From: Lindgomyces ingoldianus
Lineage: Eukaryota > Ascomycota > Dothideomycetes > Pleosporales > Lindgomycetaceae
Reading direction: 5' to 3'
Assembly: GCF_010093535.1 (NCBI RefSeq)
Contig: NW_022985163.1
Coordinates: forward strand, 186,603-250,602
DNA: 64,000 nt
A program made the position numbers and the translations under genes. The notes beneath the pieces were generated by a model. It worked only from the letters and a program-made list of their open reading frames with translations. It did not search any database and had not been told where the DNA came from. Positions 30,748-44,700 of this stretch are shown here, piece after piece (position 1 is the first letter of the stretch; every line of letters begins with the position of its first letter).

Positions 30748-33700
30748 ACGTACACTACATGTGTCACGATTGTGCACGAGTAAGGTTATAGAGCTTCACA
30801 GAGGTCTAGTTTAATTACTACGTAAGGTATTATAGTAGGTACAAGACATTGTGTGAGGAATAGAAAGGTTTAGAAGAAAATTAGTAATTAAATACTTAGC
30901 TTAAAAGTCTAAGCGCTTTAAGTATAAATTAAGCCTGTTCTAAGTTTAGTTAGTGTTAAGGCAGTTTATGCTTAAGTTTATGTCTATGTTATGTTATATT
31001 TATGTTAAATGTGCACTAATAATACTCTAGTACACGTCTAATATAGTTATGTCTAGGATCTAGGGAGAATACTATAACAGTACCCCCCCCCTTATTAAGA
31101 AGGAAATCCTTTACATTAGTAGTTCTAGCATTAAGTTGTTTTTATTAAAGTATAAGTTTAGTTTAGATAAGTATTAGGCATAAAATTAAGTTACTATAAA
31201 GTTCTTTTATAAAGCTTCTATAAGTTCTTATAACAGTTTATTATATCTAGTCTATTTTATAAGGTATTTATAAATATGTTTTTTTTTATTAAACTAAATT
31301 TATTTAATGTTTTCTATAACATATTCTAGTTTATTATTTATAATAATAAGTTTAAGTAGTAAGTTTAGCTATTTAGGTAGATAGTTAAATTTAGGGGCTA
31401 CTTAGCGCAGTAATAATACATAGAACACAGGGTGTATCTTTATGCTGTTAGGTAGGATTAATTAGTAAGCATGTAATAAAACTATATAAGCTACTATAAA
31501 AAAGCTAAAGTTCTTCTAATTAAGTTTCTTTAATTATTAGTTTATTTAGATATTTCTAGTGTCTAGCTAGACCTTCTTGCTAGCTGCATACACAGAGGTA
31601 AAGGTTTAAAATTAGTTTATGTACTTTTATTAAAAAGCTTAAGCTTATATAAGCTTTTTATAAATATATTTAAATATATTTTAAATTTTATTAATAAGTC
31701 TATTTATGTTTATTACTTATATAAATTAATAAGTTAGTTAAGGAGTATTTATAAGTAGTTTAAATTTTATTTAAGAGTAGTATCTATAGTTTACTAAAAA
31801 TAGAAATACTTATGTTAATTTAAATATTATGTTATTAGCTTTAAACTATACTATAGCTAACTATTTTACCTAGTTATTTTACTAGTAGTTTATATACACT
31901 TATAGAACTTATTTTATTATAGTGTTTATATTCTTAGTCTAGCTATTAGTCTCTAGGTAAAAAGCTATAAATAAATAAAAAATAATTTAAAGCTATTTAT
32001 AAAGTTTGTCTTAGAAAGCTAAGATAAACTATGTACCTCTATCTAATATAATTATGTTAGGCAGGCTATAGTAAACTTATATGTATTAGTAAAATAACTA
32101 GGCTATATTAGAGGCAGTTATAAAAGAACATAGTATTAAGTATTAATACTTAGTTAAGTAATTAACAACTACTATAATATTTATATACTTTTTAGATAAA
32201 AGTAGGTTTATAATAAAATTAATTAATATATCTTTCTAAGCTTATTTAAGAATTAGAAGTAGTTTAAGTAAGCTATTATACCTTTTTTAAGAGGCTTTTA
32301 CTTTATAGTAAGTATAGCAACATAATACATATTAGCATACAGTATAGAACATGCAGGGCTAGTAGTACTCTCTCTGTAGTAGGTTAAGAGTCTTTTCTCT
32401 GCCTAGGTGTCCTCTAACAGGTAAGTTATATATAATTTAAAGTAGTTTAATTTTTAGTTTATTAGAATTAAAGATTATAAGTTAGTTATAGTAATATAGC
32501 TTACTATTTTAGTTTTTATAGTTAGCTAGTGTTACCTTTTTTAACTAACTAGCGCTGTTTTAAAGCAAGTCTAAAGTTTCTTAAATAAATTTATTATTTA
32601 AATACTTATTAGCAATAATCTAATTAATTATTTAATTTATTTTATTTAGGTTAAAGTTTAAAAATAGCTTAAGTTAAAGTAAAGTTTAGTATTAAGCCTT
32701 TTACACTTTTTCTTAAGTAAGAATATTTTAGAATTGCCTTATAAAAGTATCTAGTTTCCCTCTGTTTTAACTAGAATAATAAGTAATTTTAAAATTAAAA
32801 TAAAATAAGTATTTAAACTAATAAGCTTATTAGTAGCTAAGTTATTTTATAGTTATAAAGTACTATAAGTTCTTATAGTTAGATAAAACCTGTATTAAAT
32901 GCGCTACACCTTTTAGTTTAAGTTACTATTATTTAAAGCAGTGTACTATAGTAAGTAATTTTTTATTATAAATTTTATAATTACTTTCTACAGGACTTAT
33001 TCTTTTTAAGAAGTATGTAATAGGCTTAATAGTCCTGTCTAGCTTAGTCTAGAAGAGAACTTCTGCTACTACATAGTCTAAAGCATTAGCTTCTATAAGT
33101 ATTAGTAGTTTAAAGTTAAAGTAGTAAAGTATTAAAGCTTTAATAAAGGCTTTCTTTAGCTAGTTAAAAAACTATTAGTAATTTAAGTTAAAGTTAAATT
33201 AAACTTTTTTTTTAGTAAGTGTAATTATAAGGCTTACTAGCTATAAAAAGTTGTTAATAAATTATTAGTAAAAGTTAGTAAATCTTATAAAAGCTTAAAC
33301 ATCTTTTATATTTTTTAAGTATTACTAATCTAGCATAGTTTAAACTTTAATAAAGTCTATTTAAATGCTATCTATAAAGATTACATATTCTAAATATATA
33401 ACCTTTAATTAGTAGAACTTATATTTATCTACATTAAGTTACAGACCTGCTTCTTTTATAGCTTTTAGCACTAGGCGTATATACTATTTATACTTTAAAA
33501 GGCTATTACTATAGATTAGAATATTATTAATATACATAGTGCAGAACATGTCTAGGTAGGGTTAGAGCAAGTTATTTACAAAATGTTAAAAAGTACTAGG
33601 TGTGTTAGCTAAGCTAAAAGGCATTACTAAGTACTTAAATAGTTTATATTAGGTCTAAAACACTATTAGCTACTTATTACTCTTTACTATCTTTAGCTTA

Positions 33701-36700
33701 TTAAAGGCAGTAATAATATTTAACTTTATAAAATACTTTACTTTACTTAGTTAGCTTAAGGTTTTTTATAAAAAAAAAATTAAGTATTAGTTTTTAATAG
33801 TAATAGTATTTAGTCTTTAGTAGTTAACATAGAATTAAAGCCTACTTCTAAGTTTTTTTATAAATAGTATAAGTAACACTACTAGTAAAAAGCTAGCTTA
33901 AATAAACCCTTTTTTTAAGTTTTTATTAAGGTATTTTTAAAGCACTTTTAATTTATTTAGTAACATTCTATATAATAGCCTATAACTAGGTTGTTTACTA
34001 GGCTTAAAGGTTATTTAGTAATTATATAAATGTTATATTAAAAGCTTATTAGACTTATCTTAAAAAAAGACATATAATAAGTTGTAGTAGTTTTAAGAGA
34101 CTATTATTTTTAAGTTAGTGTGTTTTTAAAGAGCTAAAGCTTAGTCTATATTAGAAATTATAACTGTGTAGATTTTATAATCTAGTTATTAAGCTAAAGT
34201 TATAAATAAGGCAGGTTCTATGTAGCAGATGTTTATCTGCTGTTTAAGTCCTAGTTTGTGTTTAAATTAAGTAAGTAGAAGTTTTTTAAAAGCTTTCTTT
34301 TCTTTAAGTTTAAGCAGTTATTAAATTATTTTATATAGCCTATCTTAGTAAAAGGCCTAGCTTATTAGCTTTACTTAAGTAGTTCTTTTTTAAGTTATTA
34401 AAAAGTAAGTTTAAAAACTTTTTATATTAAGTGCTATTTAAGTGTTGTTTAAGTGTAAGTATAAGCATATATCTTAGTATTAAAAAAAGTTAAAGTTTAA
34501 AACTTACTTTTAGTAATTAAAAGCAACCTTATGCTAATATAGCTATAGTTATTCTAGAATTAGGTTATAATATTCTATGTTTATTACATAGAGTTTAATC
34601 TGCTTCTTATAGTGTTAGTAGGTAATTATAATAGTTATAGTATAAAAAATAAAACCTTTTTTAAGTTATTTTTTATTAAATCTAGTTAAGTAAATTATTT
34701 AGGTAAGTAGTGTTAATTAAAAATTTAGTTTACACACTAGTTTTTTATTAATATAACTTATGCTGTTTACTCTTAAGTTAATAAAAGCTTATATTAAGGC
34801 TAATATAGTTTTTTATTATAAATATATAAGAATATTAACTTAGTACTTCTAGTTATTAGTAGAGGACTTAGCTTATAAGTTAGCAAAGATCTAGTGTTAA
34901 ATTAGTTCTAAAAAGTAACTTAGCTTTAGAATAAGCCTTTTTACAGGCTTCTACTACTATAGCTGTAGCTATGTTAAGAGTAGTAAAAGAGATTAAAGCT
35001 TAAATATAAGTTAGAGCCCTTATAAAAATAAGATTAAAATAGTAAAAATTTTTAATAAGTGCTAGTAGCGCTACTTATGTAGACTTAAGAAAGAGGAATA
35101 AAGTAGTTTTAAAAAATATAACTATGCTTACTATACTTAAAGTATTAACTTTTTTTTTATAATCTTTACACTTTTTAAAACTAACTAAAGCATAATTTAA
35201 ATTAATTTTTATTACATTAAAGTTCTTATTTATAACTGCGCTAGTTTAGGGGCGTATTAGGGCTTGTACAAGGAGGAACCTTATGTTATTATTATAGGTA
35301 GCAATTAGGTTTACATACACATTAAGGTTGTTTAGAAGAGGTTCTTTTACTATAGCGCGTTACAGTTTAGTTAAGAGGGAGTTATATAAGGCTATAATTA
35401 GACTTATTTTATTTAGGCCTATATTAGATGTAAGTTAGTAAAACTTAGTAAAGTGTAAAGTAAAGCTTTTTTTTTTTTATTAAAAAGTATTTAGGTAACT
35501 TAGGGCTATTAACTTTTTATTTAAGTCTTTATAAGTTACTTATAAAAACACTATAAATTAATTTAAGTTAATAATATTCTTATTTATTAGTAAGTTAATT
35601 AAGGCTATTATATTATAGTTAAGTTAAAAGTAGGTATATAGTAACTAGAAGTGTTTAAAAAGAAATTAGTTTATATTTTCTTTAAGTTTATATTAGAGCT
35701 TATATAGAAAGGAAAGTAGGTCTTTTTATTTTTTATTAAATAGTAGGGGATTAGAGAGTTAGTTAGATTTTATTACTAAGTTAAAAAAGTTATAGGTTAT
35801 AAGTAGTATTAAGTAAAAAAAAGTTAAGCTATTTTTTAACTTTTAAGTAAGCTTTAAGGCTAGTAAGTTCTTAGTTCCTACTACTATAACAAAAGTTAAG
35901 GTAGAAATAGACTATTTAATAATATAAAGCTATTTTTTAAAGTTCTTTTAAAAAGCTTTAAAGCTTATAACATAGTAGCTTTTTTATAAAGTAAGCACTT
36001 TTTAAAAAGCTTCTTAGCTTACTTTAATAGCTTAAAGTTATGTAAGTACTAAGCTTATTAAATTAAATTTAAAGGCTATTCTTAGCTAAAGTTTTAACAT
36101 AACATAATGTTATAATTATGCATAAGTAAGGTTATAAAGCTTTACAGAGGTCTAGTTTAATTACTACATAAGGTATTATAGTAAGTATAAAACATTATGT
36201 AAGAAATAGAAAGGTTTAGAAGAAAATTAGTAATTAAATACTTAGCTTAGAAGTCTAAGCACTTTAGGTATAAATTAAGCCTGTTTTAAGTTTAGTTAGT
36301 GTTAAAGCAGTTTATGCTTAAGTTTATGTCTATGTTATGTTGTGTTTATGTTAGACGTGCACTAATAATACTCTAGTACGCGTCTAATACAGTTATGTCT
36401 GGGATCTGGGGAGGATACCGTGACAACATGCGCGTTACTTACACACCCAAGTTGCTTACTTTTACTAAGACTATACTAAACTACTCTTTCTACACTAATA
36501 CATTTCTTATAACACTATCTAAATGTATTAAAAAATATTAAATATAGCTTATACTTTAAGCTTTTAAATAAAACATAACATGTTTTAAGTAATATACTCT
36601 AGCTATATGTAAAGTTTTTTTAAAAAATAATAAATAACTAATATACTAAATAACTTTTATAAGCTAATTTTACAGCTAATTTATAAAAGCTAAATAATAA

Positions 36701-36992
36701 TAAAAGTAAGTAATTATTAAATATATACTTAAGTAAAATGTGTAAGAATTTTTCTTTTAGCTAGTAGCAATAGCTAATATAGCTAATTCTTTACACCCTA
36801 AGTGTATTTTAGGCTATATTAGTATAAACTAGCCTAGTATGTTTATTAAGTATTATTTAAAGCTTAAAGTAAAGTTTAAGTATATGTATAACTGTAAAAA
36901 AGCTTTTTATAAATTTTTTAAGTAATTTATAGCTAGTTTAGCCTTATAAAGAATATTAAAGCTAAGTATAGTATTTAAAATAACAACATATA
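30748..36992 (+). mobile_element. Fot1-type copy A, interrupted by chromovirus C1 and by copy B
   Basis: TA at 30746-30747, then the left end ACGTACACTACATG to 30761. The chromovirus occupies 30762-36425, and copy A resumes at 36431 with CGCGTTACTTACACACCC. Joined across the ACATG duplication, the end matches the AAGTTGCTTAC-type terminal repeat. The body (36431-36992) runs through the N-terminal transposase region and stops at ..AACAACATATA, where copy B is inserted at a TA. The right part of copy A is not visible. Confidence 0.8.
30762..36425 (-). mobile_element. Ty3/gypsy chromovirus C1 (5664 bp), RIPed
   Basis: Two 318 bp LTRs (30762-31079 and 36108-36425), ends TGTCACG../..TGACA, with target duplication ACATG on both sides (30757-30761 and 36426-36430). 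Orientation is minus: the polypurine run next to the 3' LTR appears on the plus strand as CCCCCCCC at 31084. The same gag-pol as C2, including the RT YIDD-equivalent block at about 33514-33560, can be read on the minus strand with many stops. No functional gene. Confidence 0.9.
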
Positions 36993-38550
36993 ACGTACTT
37001 TACAGGCAAGTTGCTTACACACCTAAGTTGCTTACTTTTGCTAAGACTCTACTACACTACTTTTTTTATACTAATGCATTTCTAATAATACTACTTAGAC
37101 ATGTTAAAAAAAATGTTAAATACAGCTTATACTTTAAGCTTTTAAATAAAATATAACACTTTTTAAATAACATACTACAGCTATTTATAAAGTTTTTTAA
37201 AAAATAATAAGTAACTAACATACTAAATAACTTTTCTAAGCTAATTATATAGCTAACTTATAAAAGCTAAATAATAATAAAAAGTAAGTAATTATTTAGC
37301 ACATACTTAAGCTAGATGCATAAGAATTTCCCTCTTAGCTAGTAGCTATAGCTAATATAGCTAATTTTTTACACGCTAAGTATAATATAGGCTATATTAG
37401 TATAAACTAGCTTAATATATTTATTAAGTGTTACTTAAAGCTTAAAGTAAAGTTTAAGTATAACTATAACTATAAAAAAGCTTTTTATTAAAATTTTATA
37501 GTAATTTAAAGCTAAGTATAGTATCTAGAATAATAATATGTACAACTTTAATAAAATAAAGTTTATAATAAGCTAAATATCTACTAAAGCAGTTATTATA
37601 AGTTTAAAAAAATAAGAATAGCTAAAAGCAGTTTAGCTAGGTAACTAAAAGTAGATAACAGCTATCTAGAGTATTAATGCTAAAAAGTGGGCTATTCTAC
37701 TTTTTATTATTTTTTAAGGTAGCAACTACTTTTTAAACTACTATAAAAAAATCTACTTTAAAATTAAGTTATTATAATCTTTAAGTATAGCTAGACTACT
37801 AATTAGCTTAGTCTAGACTAGTTAAAGCACTTTAATGCGCATATAAAGAAGTATACTATTAGTAGCTACTATTTACTAGTTATTAATAGCTATAAAAGCT
37901 ATAACTTACTTTATTTTAGTAATACTATAAAAATAATAAAATTATTACTATTTATATACTTTTTTACTTATTACACTTTTTATAGCTACTTAATGTAGGT
38001 TATTTTACTCTTTTAAAAAAAGTATATAAGTGCTAAGCTAAAAACTTTATACATAACTAAATTACTTATATTATAAAAATAAAGTTTTTACTATGCTTTA
38101 AAGCAGCTTATAATGCTATAATTACTTTTAGTAATATCTAAAAAAAAGATTTTAAGGCACGAGATTAGTTTCTTTTAACTTATAATAAGTTATAATAAGC
38201 GTTAATATAAAGTTACGCACTTTATTACTACTACTACTTATACATAATAAGCTCTAGTAGTTATAAACTTTAAGTAATACTTTAGAACTTAAGTTATAAT
38301 TAGTGCTTATAACAATTAAAATTTAAAAGTATATAAATAGTTTACTAACTTTTATAGTTAAAGTGTTTAAAAAAGTTTTAAAAAGAGTAGTAATAATTAC
38401 GTATAAGCTAGTATTAGTGTGATAGAAAATTACTAAGCTTTAAGTAGCTAATAAAGCTACTATATAATATAAATTATATAAAAAAAGTAAATTAAAGTAA
38501 AAAAAACTTTAATAATTTAAAAAAGCTTATACTTAATAGCTCTAAAGAAG
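36993..38550 (+). mobile_element. Fot1-type copy B, truncated by gypsy G2
   Basis: Left end ACGTACTTTACAGGCAAGTTGC follows TA at 36991-36992 inside copy A. It aligns along its whole length to 10689-12250 of the full-length copy, with a deletion of about 40 bp in the region after 37500. It stops at ..TAGCTCTAAAGAAG where the G2 LTR begins. Heavily RIPed. Confidence 0.85.
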
Positions 38551-39155
38551 TGTTACAACCTACGATTAAGCTGTAAGCAACTAATTAGCAGTTCCCCACA
38601 GTTTAAACAATCAAGGATGGAAAGTCCTTAACCCCGTCCTACACGGGTCACGTGACAAGATAGATAAGGAATAGCTTTAGCTATTAGACAGATGCATAGA
38701 AGAATGCGTTGTCTAATAAAAGAAGGCAGGATGCATGCACAGGCATGCAGCTAAATACACACTAACAAGCCTTAGCATGAGCATGCAAAGGCCTGCAACT
38801 GCATGCTATTAAATGTATATAGTCTTAATTACAACTATAGTTAGAAGGCTGTGATTACTGTTTAGTCTTTACACATAATAGACTAAGAGGCATTAATACC
38901 TTTATAAAGAGGACATTGCTGCCTTATATATCTTACACTATATATACCTTTTATTCTATCCTTTTAGATTAGTTTACTAGCTCTCTATACAGCTGCTAGG
39001 TTAAACCACAACCTGCCTTCCTCTCTCCCGCCTTACCTATACTCTGCTAGACAGACTGTACACCTGATCTAGCTAAGTTCTCCCCCTCGCGCTAAAACCT
39101 GCTATAGGCTGTAGTGCTTCTAAAAATACTATTTTGTTAAAGTAAGAATTATAAC
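38551..39155 (+). repeat. 5' LTR of gypsy element G2 (about 605 bp)
   Basis: Begins TGTTACAACC and ends near ..AATTATAACA. The right border is inferred from the TG..CA rule and the start of gag shortly after. The first 110 bp (38551-38660, with CCCCGTCCTACACGGGTCACGTGAC) are almost free of RIP. Contains a TATA-like TATATATACC at about 38940. The partner LTR is outside the window. Confidence 0.65.
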
Positions 39156-41339
39156 AGTAATTACTACTACCTGCAAAGTATAGCTACTTTAACTTTAGAC
39201 ATTAGCATAACAGGCGCTTTAGCCGCTGGCACTGGCTAGACCCCTACAGCTACTAAGGAAGCGCAGAATTAGCAAATACTATATCTCTGTAATAAGTTAG
39301 AACAGCTTAGGCACCACCTCTAGCAATAAGGGCCCTTAAATATTTAACAGCTACAAGCTCTTTAGCTAGAAGTAGCTAACCTTTAAAACATTATAGAGGA
39401 AAAAACTAGCATAGAGTTAAAGAAGACTCTGTGTTTTGCCCTCCCTAAGGCCTTTAATAAGACAGCTAAGGACTTAAAACTATTCTTTACTAGGTGCTAC
39501 TTTTACATGCAATACAACAAGAGTGCCTTTAAGACTAATAAAGAAATAATTTTATAGATAAGTCTACACTTAGAAGGATTACCTGCTGTATAGTTCTAGC
39601 CCTATGTAGACAATTAGATAAACTATTAAGCAAATAAGAAACCCTTACTACTAGAGACGCAAAGGATCTTTAAAGATATTAACTTTTTTAAATTAGCTCT
39701 AACTACTATTTACAGGCTAGTTAATTAAGAAAAGTAGGCAGTTAATAAAATAAATTCCCTATAATAAAGAAAGAGCATAGTCTAACACTATACAGCCTGT
39801 TTTAGAGAACAGCTAGCTATCTGCAGATAGACAGATTAAAGAGATATTAGGTAAATGTTCTATAATAGACTAGCAGATATAATAAAAGATAAATTTACTT
39901 ACACAGAAAAGCTTAAGAGCTTTAAGGAATATGTTAAAAAAGCACTTACTTATAATAAAAGACATGCTAAACAACATAAGAAGAAAAAAGTAGGTGTTAT
40001 AACTTTAAAACCTAAATAGTTCTAGAAGAAGAAAAAGACTCTATAGTTTAATAGTAAACTTATAGACCTTAGTTACGCTAAACACATGTGTAGCTTCTTT
40101 TAAAAAAAGAGCAGTTCCTTTAGAGGCGTAATGTAACGGCGCAGGCAAGACAATGGGTCCGAATGCGGTATGAATCCACTCAGAGGCATATGGGAGTGCG
40201 TGGGGACTTAGAGACCTAGGAATACTAATAACACCTATAGGCCTTGTACGTAGGATATTAGAAAACTACTAAGCTAGCTATAGAGGTAAGGTGCAACTAA
40301 ATACATAAAAGAATAGGGGTAACTGTAAGGGACTAGGTTAAGTTATAGTTAGGGCTAATATAGAGACTCTTTAGATAGAATCTAAGCAACCTAAGATAAA
40401 GTAATTTATAAAATTATTACACTACTCTCTTTTCTATAAGCTAATAGTCTTTATTTATAGTATTTAAAAAGTATTTAGAACTACTATAAAACTAATTTAA
40501 ATAGGATATAATAAGTACTACTATCTTAACTAAAATTTTTTGTTACTAAAAAATAAACTAAAAACCTAATACTAATATAATGCCTTTATTATAATGTTTT
40601 TGTTTAGTAGTAACTAGTAGTGTAGTTGTTAATATAGTAAATTTATTATTTATAGTAATAAGTGTTTACTTGCTTTACCTATATAGTTTAGTTAATGTTG
40701 TTAGTTTTCTTTTTAGCTATTATCTAAATCTCTACTTTATAAGTATTATTATGTACCTAATATTCTATAGCTTAGTCTGCTAACTAATTATAGTATTAAA
40801 GAAATTTACTATGCTGCTCTGCCCCCCTTTTAAAGCCTTTTTAGAGGCGTTTTAAGTTATCTACTTTTAGGCTGCCTACGCCTTAGCTTATAGCCTTTAG
40901 GTTAAGTTTTCCTATTAGTCCTTTAAATTAAAGAAATGTAAATATTACACTTTACATAATAAGAAATGCAACTTTATATAAATATAGTTTAATACTACTA
41001 GGGTATAGTTTACTAACACATGTGTAGGTCCTTTTTTATTATAAGAAGGAATTTTTAGTCTTTTAGGGCTATCTTAATCTATAGGCAGCAGCTTAAAACA
41101 TAAAGAGTAAAAAGGATAAAAAGAGGGCTTTTAAGGCTATTTTAAAGTTTGCTTAGAACCTAGTGTAAGTAGCATAAGTTATAAAGAGCTAAAAGGCTAG
41201 GCTTCCTATAGCTAGTGTCTAAGTAGCCTTATTCTACTAAAACTCTAAGCTGCTTTATTAAGTTTTAGCTTTAAAAGCTTTAGTGTCTAACTTTTAAGTA
41301 GACATTATAGTGCTTTTAGGTAGCTAAAGATAAGGCAAA

Positions 41340-41440
41340 GGGGGTTTAAAAAGAGTCTAGAAAGAAAAGAGAAGGGGAGAGAGAAAAAAAAAAGGGTAGA
41401 GAAAAAAGAAGAGAAGAGTCTAGAGGTGTCTAACAGCTTA
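41340..41440 (+). repeat. Purine-rich tract within G1
   Basis: About 100 bp with almost only A and G on the plus strand (GAAAAGAGAAGGGGAGAGAG..). On the coding (minus) strand of G1 it is pyrimidine-rich. Low RIP damage is expected because it has few CpA/TpG sites. No further function claimed. Confidence 0.5.
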
Positions 41441-41761
41441 CTATTAGACCTTCTAAGCAACATGTCTATAAAGTTGTAATAATATTATGTAAAAATATAA
41501 TTTAACTTTTTACTTTTATACCTTATTATTTGCTAAGTAATCTATACCTTCTATACTAGCTTTAAAAGCCTTAATTTACTTTTATAAGGCCTTTAAAGGT
41601 CTTAGCTAATTTAGATGCTTATTATAAAAAGCTTTTAATTTATAAGAGGAACTTATAAAAATTAAAGCTTTATACTAGACTAGATTAGAGTTATGTTTTA
41701 CTTATTTTACTTAGTACTTAAGCATTTTTTAGTAGAGCTTACTAGCAAGTATTTCCTTTAC

Positions 41762-44700
41762 TGTCACGGTATCCTCCCTAGATCCTAGACATAACTGTAT
41801 TAGACGCGTACTAGAGTATTATTAGTGCACGTCTAACATAAACACAACACAACACAGATATAAACTTAAGTATAAACTGCCTTAACACTAACTAAACCTA
41901 AAATAGGCTTAATTTACACCTAAAGCGCTTAAACTTCTAAGCTAAGTATTTAATTACTAATTTTCTTTTAAACTTTTCTATTTCTTATATAATGTCTTAT
42001 ACTTACTATAATACTTTATATAGTAATTAAACTAGACTTTTATAAAGCTTTATAACCTTACTTGTGCATAATTATAACATTACATTATATTAAAACTTTA
42101 GCTAAGAATAGCCTCTAAATTTAATTTAATAAGCTTAGTACTTATATAACTTTAAGCTATTAAAGTAAGCTAAAAAGCTTTCTAAAAAGTGCTTACTTTA
42201 TAAAAAAGCTACTATATTATAAGCTTTAAAGCTTTTTAAAAAGACTTTAAAAAATAGCTTTATATTATTAAGTAGTCTATTTCTACTTTAACTTTTATTA
42301 TAGTAGTAAGAACTAAGAACTTACTAGCTTTAAAGCTTACTTAAAAGTTTAAAAATAGCTTAACTTTTTTTTACTTAATACTACTTATAACTTATAACTT
42401 TTTTAACTTAGTAATAAAATCTAACTAACTCTCTAATTCTTTACTATTTAATAAAAAATAAAAAGACCTACTTTTCTTTTTACACAAGCTCTAATATAAA
42501 CTTAAAGAAAACATAGACTAATTCTCTTTTAAACACTTTTAGTTACTATATGCCTACTTTTAACTTAACTATAATATAACAGCCTTAATTAACTTACTAA
42601 TAGATAAAGATATTATTAACTTAAATTAATTTATAGTGTTTTTATAAGTAACTTATAAAGACTTAAATAAAAAGTTAATAGCCTTAAGTTACCTAAACAC
42701 TTTATAATAAAAAAAAAAAAGCTTTACTTTACACTTTACTAAGTTCTACTAACTTACATCTAATATAAGCCTAAATAAGATAAGTCTAATTATAGCCTTA
42801 TATAACTTCTTTTTAACTAAACTGTAACATGCTATAGTAGAAGAACCCCTTCTAAACAACTTTAACACATATGTAAACCTAATTACTACCTATAATAATA
42901 ACATAAGGTTCCTTCTTATACAAGCCCTAATACGCCCCTAAACTAGCGCAGTTATAAATAAAGACTTTAATATAATAAAAATTAATTTAAATTATGCTCT
43001 AGTTAGTTCTAAAAAGTGTAAAAATTATAAAAAAAAAAGTTAATACTTTAAGTGTAGTAAGTATAGTTATATTTTTTAAAACTACTTTATTTTTTTTTCT
43101 TAAGTCTACACAAGTAGCGCTGCTAGCACTTATTAAAGATTTTTACTATTTTAATTTTATTTTTATAAGAGCTTTAACTTATATTTAAGCTTTAATTTTT
43201 TTTACTACTCTTAATATAGCTGCAGCTATAGCAGTAAGAGCCTATAAAAAGGCTTGTTTTAAGGCTAAGTTGCTCTTTAGAACTAATTTAACACTAGATC
43301 TTTACTAACTTATAGGCTAAGTCCCCTACTAATAACTAAAAGTACTAAGTTAATATTTTTATATATTTATAATAAAAAACTATATTAGCTTTAATATAAG
43401 CTTTTATTAACTTAGAAGTAAATAGCATAAGTTATATTAATAAAGAACTAGCGCATAAACTAAATCTTTAATTAACACTACTTACTTAAATAATTTACCT
43501 AACTAGATTTAATAAAAAATAACTTAAAAAAAGTTTTATTTTTTATACTATAACTATTATAATTACCTACTAACACTATAAGAAGCAGATTAAGCTCTAT
43601 ATAATAAATATAAAACATTATAACTTAATTCTAGAATAACTATAGCTGTATTAGCATAAAGTTGCTTTTAATTACTAAGAGTAAGTTCTAAACTTTAACT
43701 TTTTCTAATGCTAAAATGTATACTTATGCTTACACCTAAATAACACTTAAATAGCACTTAATATAAAAAGTTTTTAAACTTACTTTTTAATAACTTAAAA
43801 AAGAACTACTTAAGTAAGGCTAATAAGCTAGGCCTTTTACTAAGATAAGCTATATAAAATAATTTAATAACTACTTAAACTTAAAAAAAAAGAAGCTTTT
43901 AAAAAACTTTTTTTTACTTAATTTAGACATAAACTAGGACTTAAACAGCAGATAAACATCTGCTATATAGAACCTGCCTTGTTTATAACCCTAGCTTAAT
44001 AACTAGATTATAAAATCTATGTAGTTATAATTTCTAATATAGACTAAGCTTTAGCTTTTTAAAAATATACTAACTTAAAAATAATAGTCTTTTAAAACTA
44101 CTATAACTTATTATATGTTTTTTTCTAGAATAAGTCTAATAAGCTTTTAATATAACATTTATATAATTACTAAATAACTTTTAAGCCTAGTAAATAACCT
44201 AGTTATAGGCTACTATATAAAATGTTACTAAATAAATTAAAAGTGCTCTAAAAATACTTTAATAAAAACTTAAAAAAAAGGTTTATTTAAGCTAGCTTTT
44301 TACTAGTAGTGTTACTTATACTATTTATAAAAAAACTTAAAGGTAGGCTTTAATTCTGTGTTAACTACTAAGAACTAAATACTGTTACTATTAAAAACTA
44401 ATACTTAATTCTCTTTTTATAAAAAACTTTAAGCTAACTAAGTAAAGTAAAGTATTTTATAAAGTTAGATATTATTACTACCTTTAATAAGCTAAGAATA
44501 GTAAAGGGTAATAAGTAGCTAACAGCGTTTTAGACTTAATATAGACTATTTAAGTACTTAGTAATGCCCTTTAGCTTAGCTAACACGCTTAGTACTTTTT
44601 AATATTTTATAAATAACTTACTCTAACCCTACCTAGACATGTTCTACACTATATATATTAATAATATTCTAATCTATAGTAATAGCCTTTTAAAGCATAA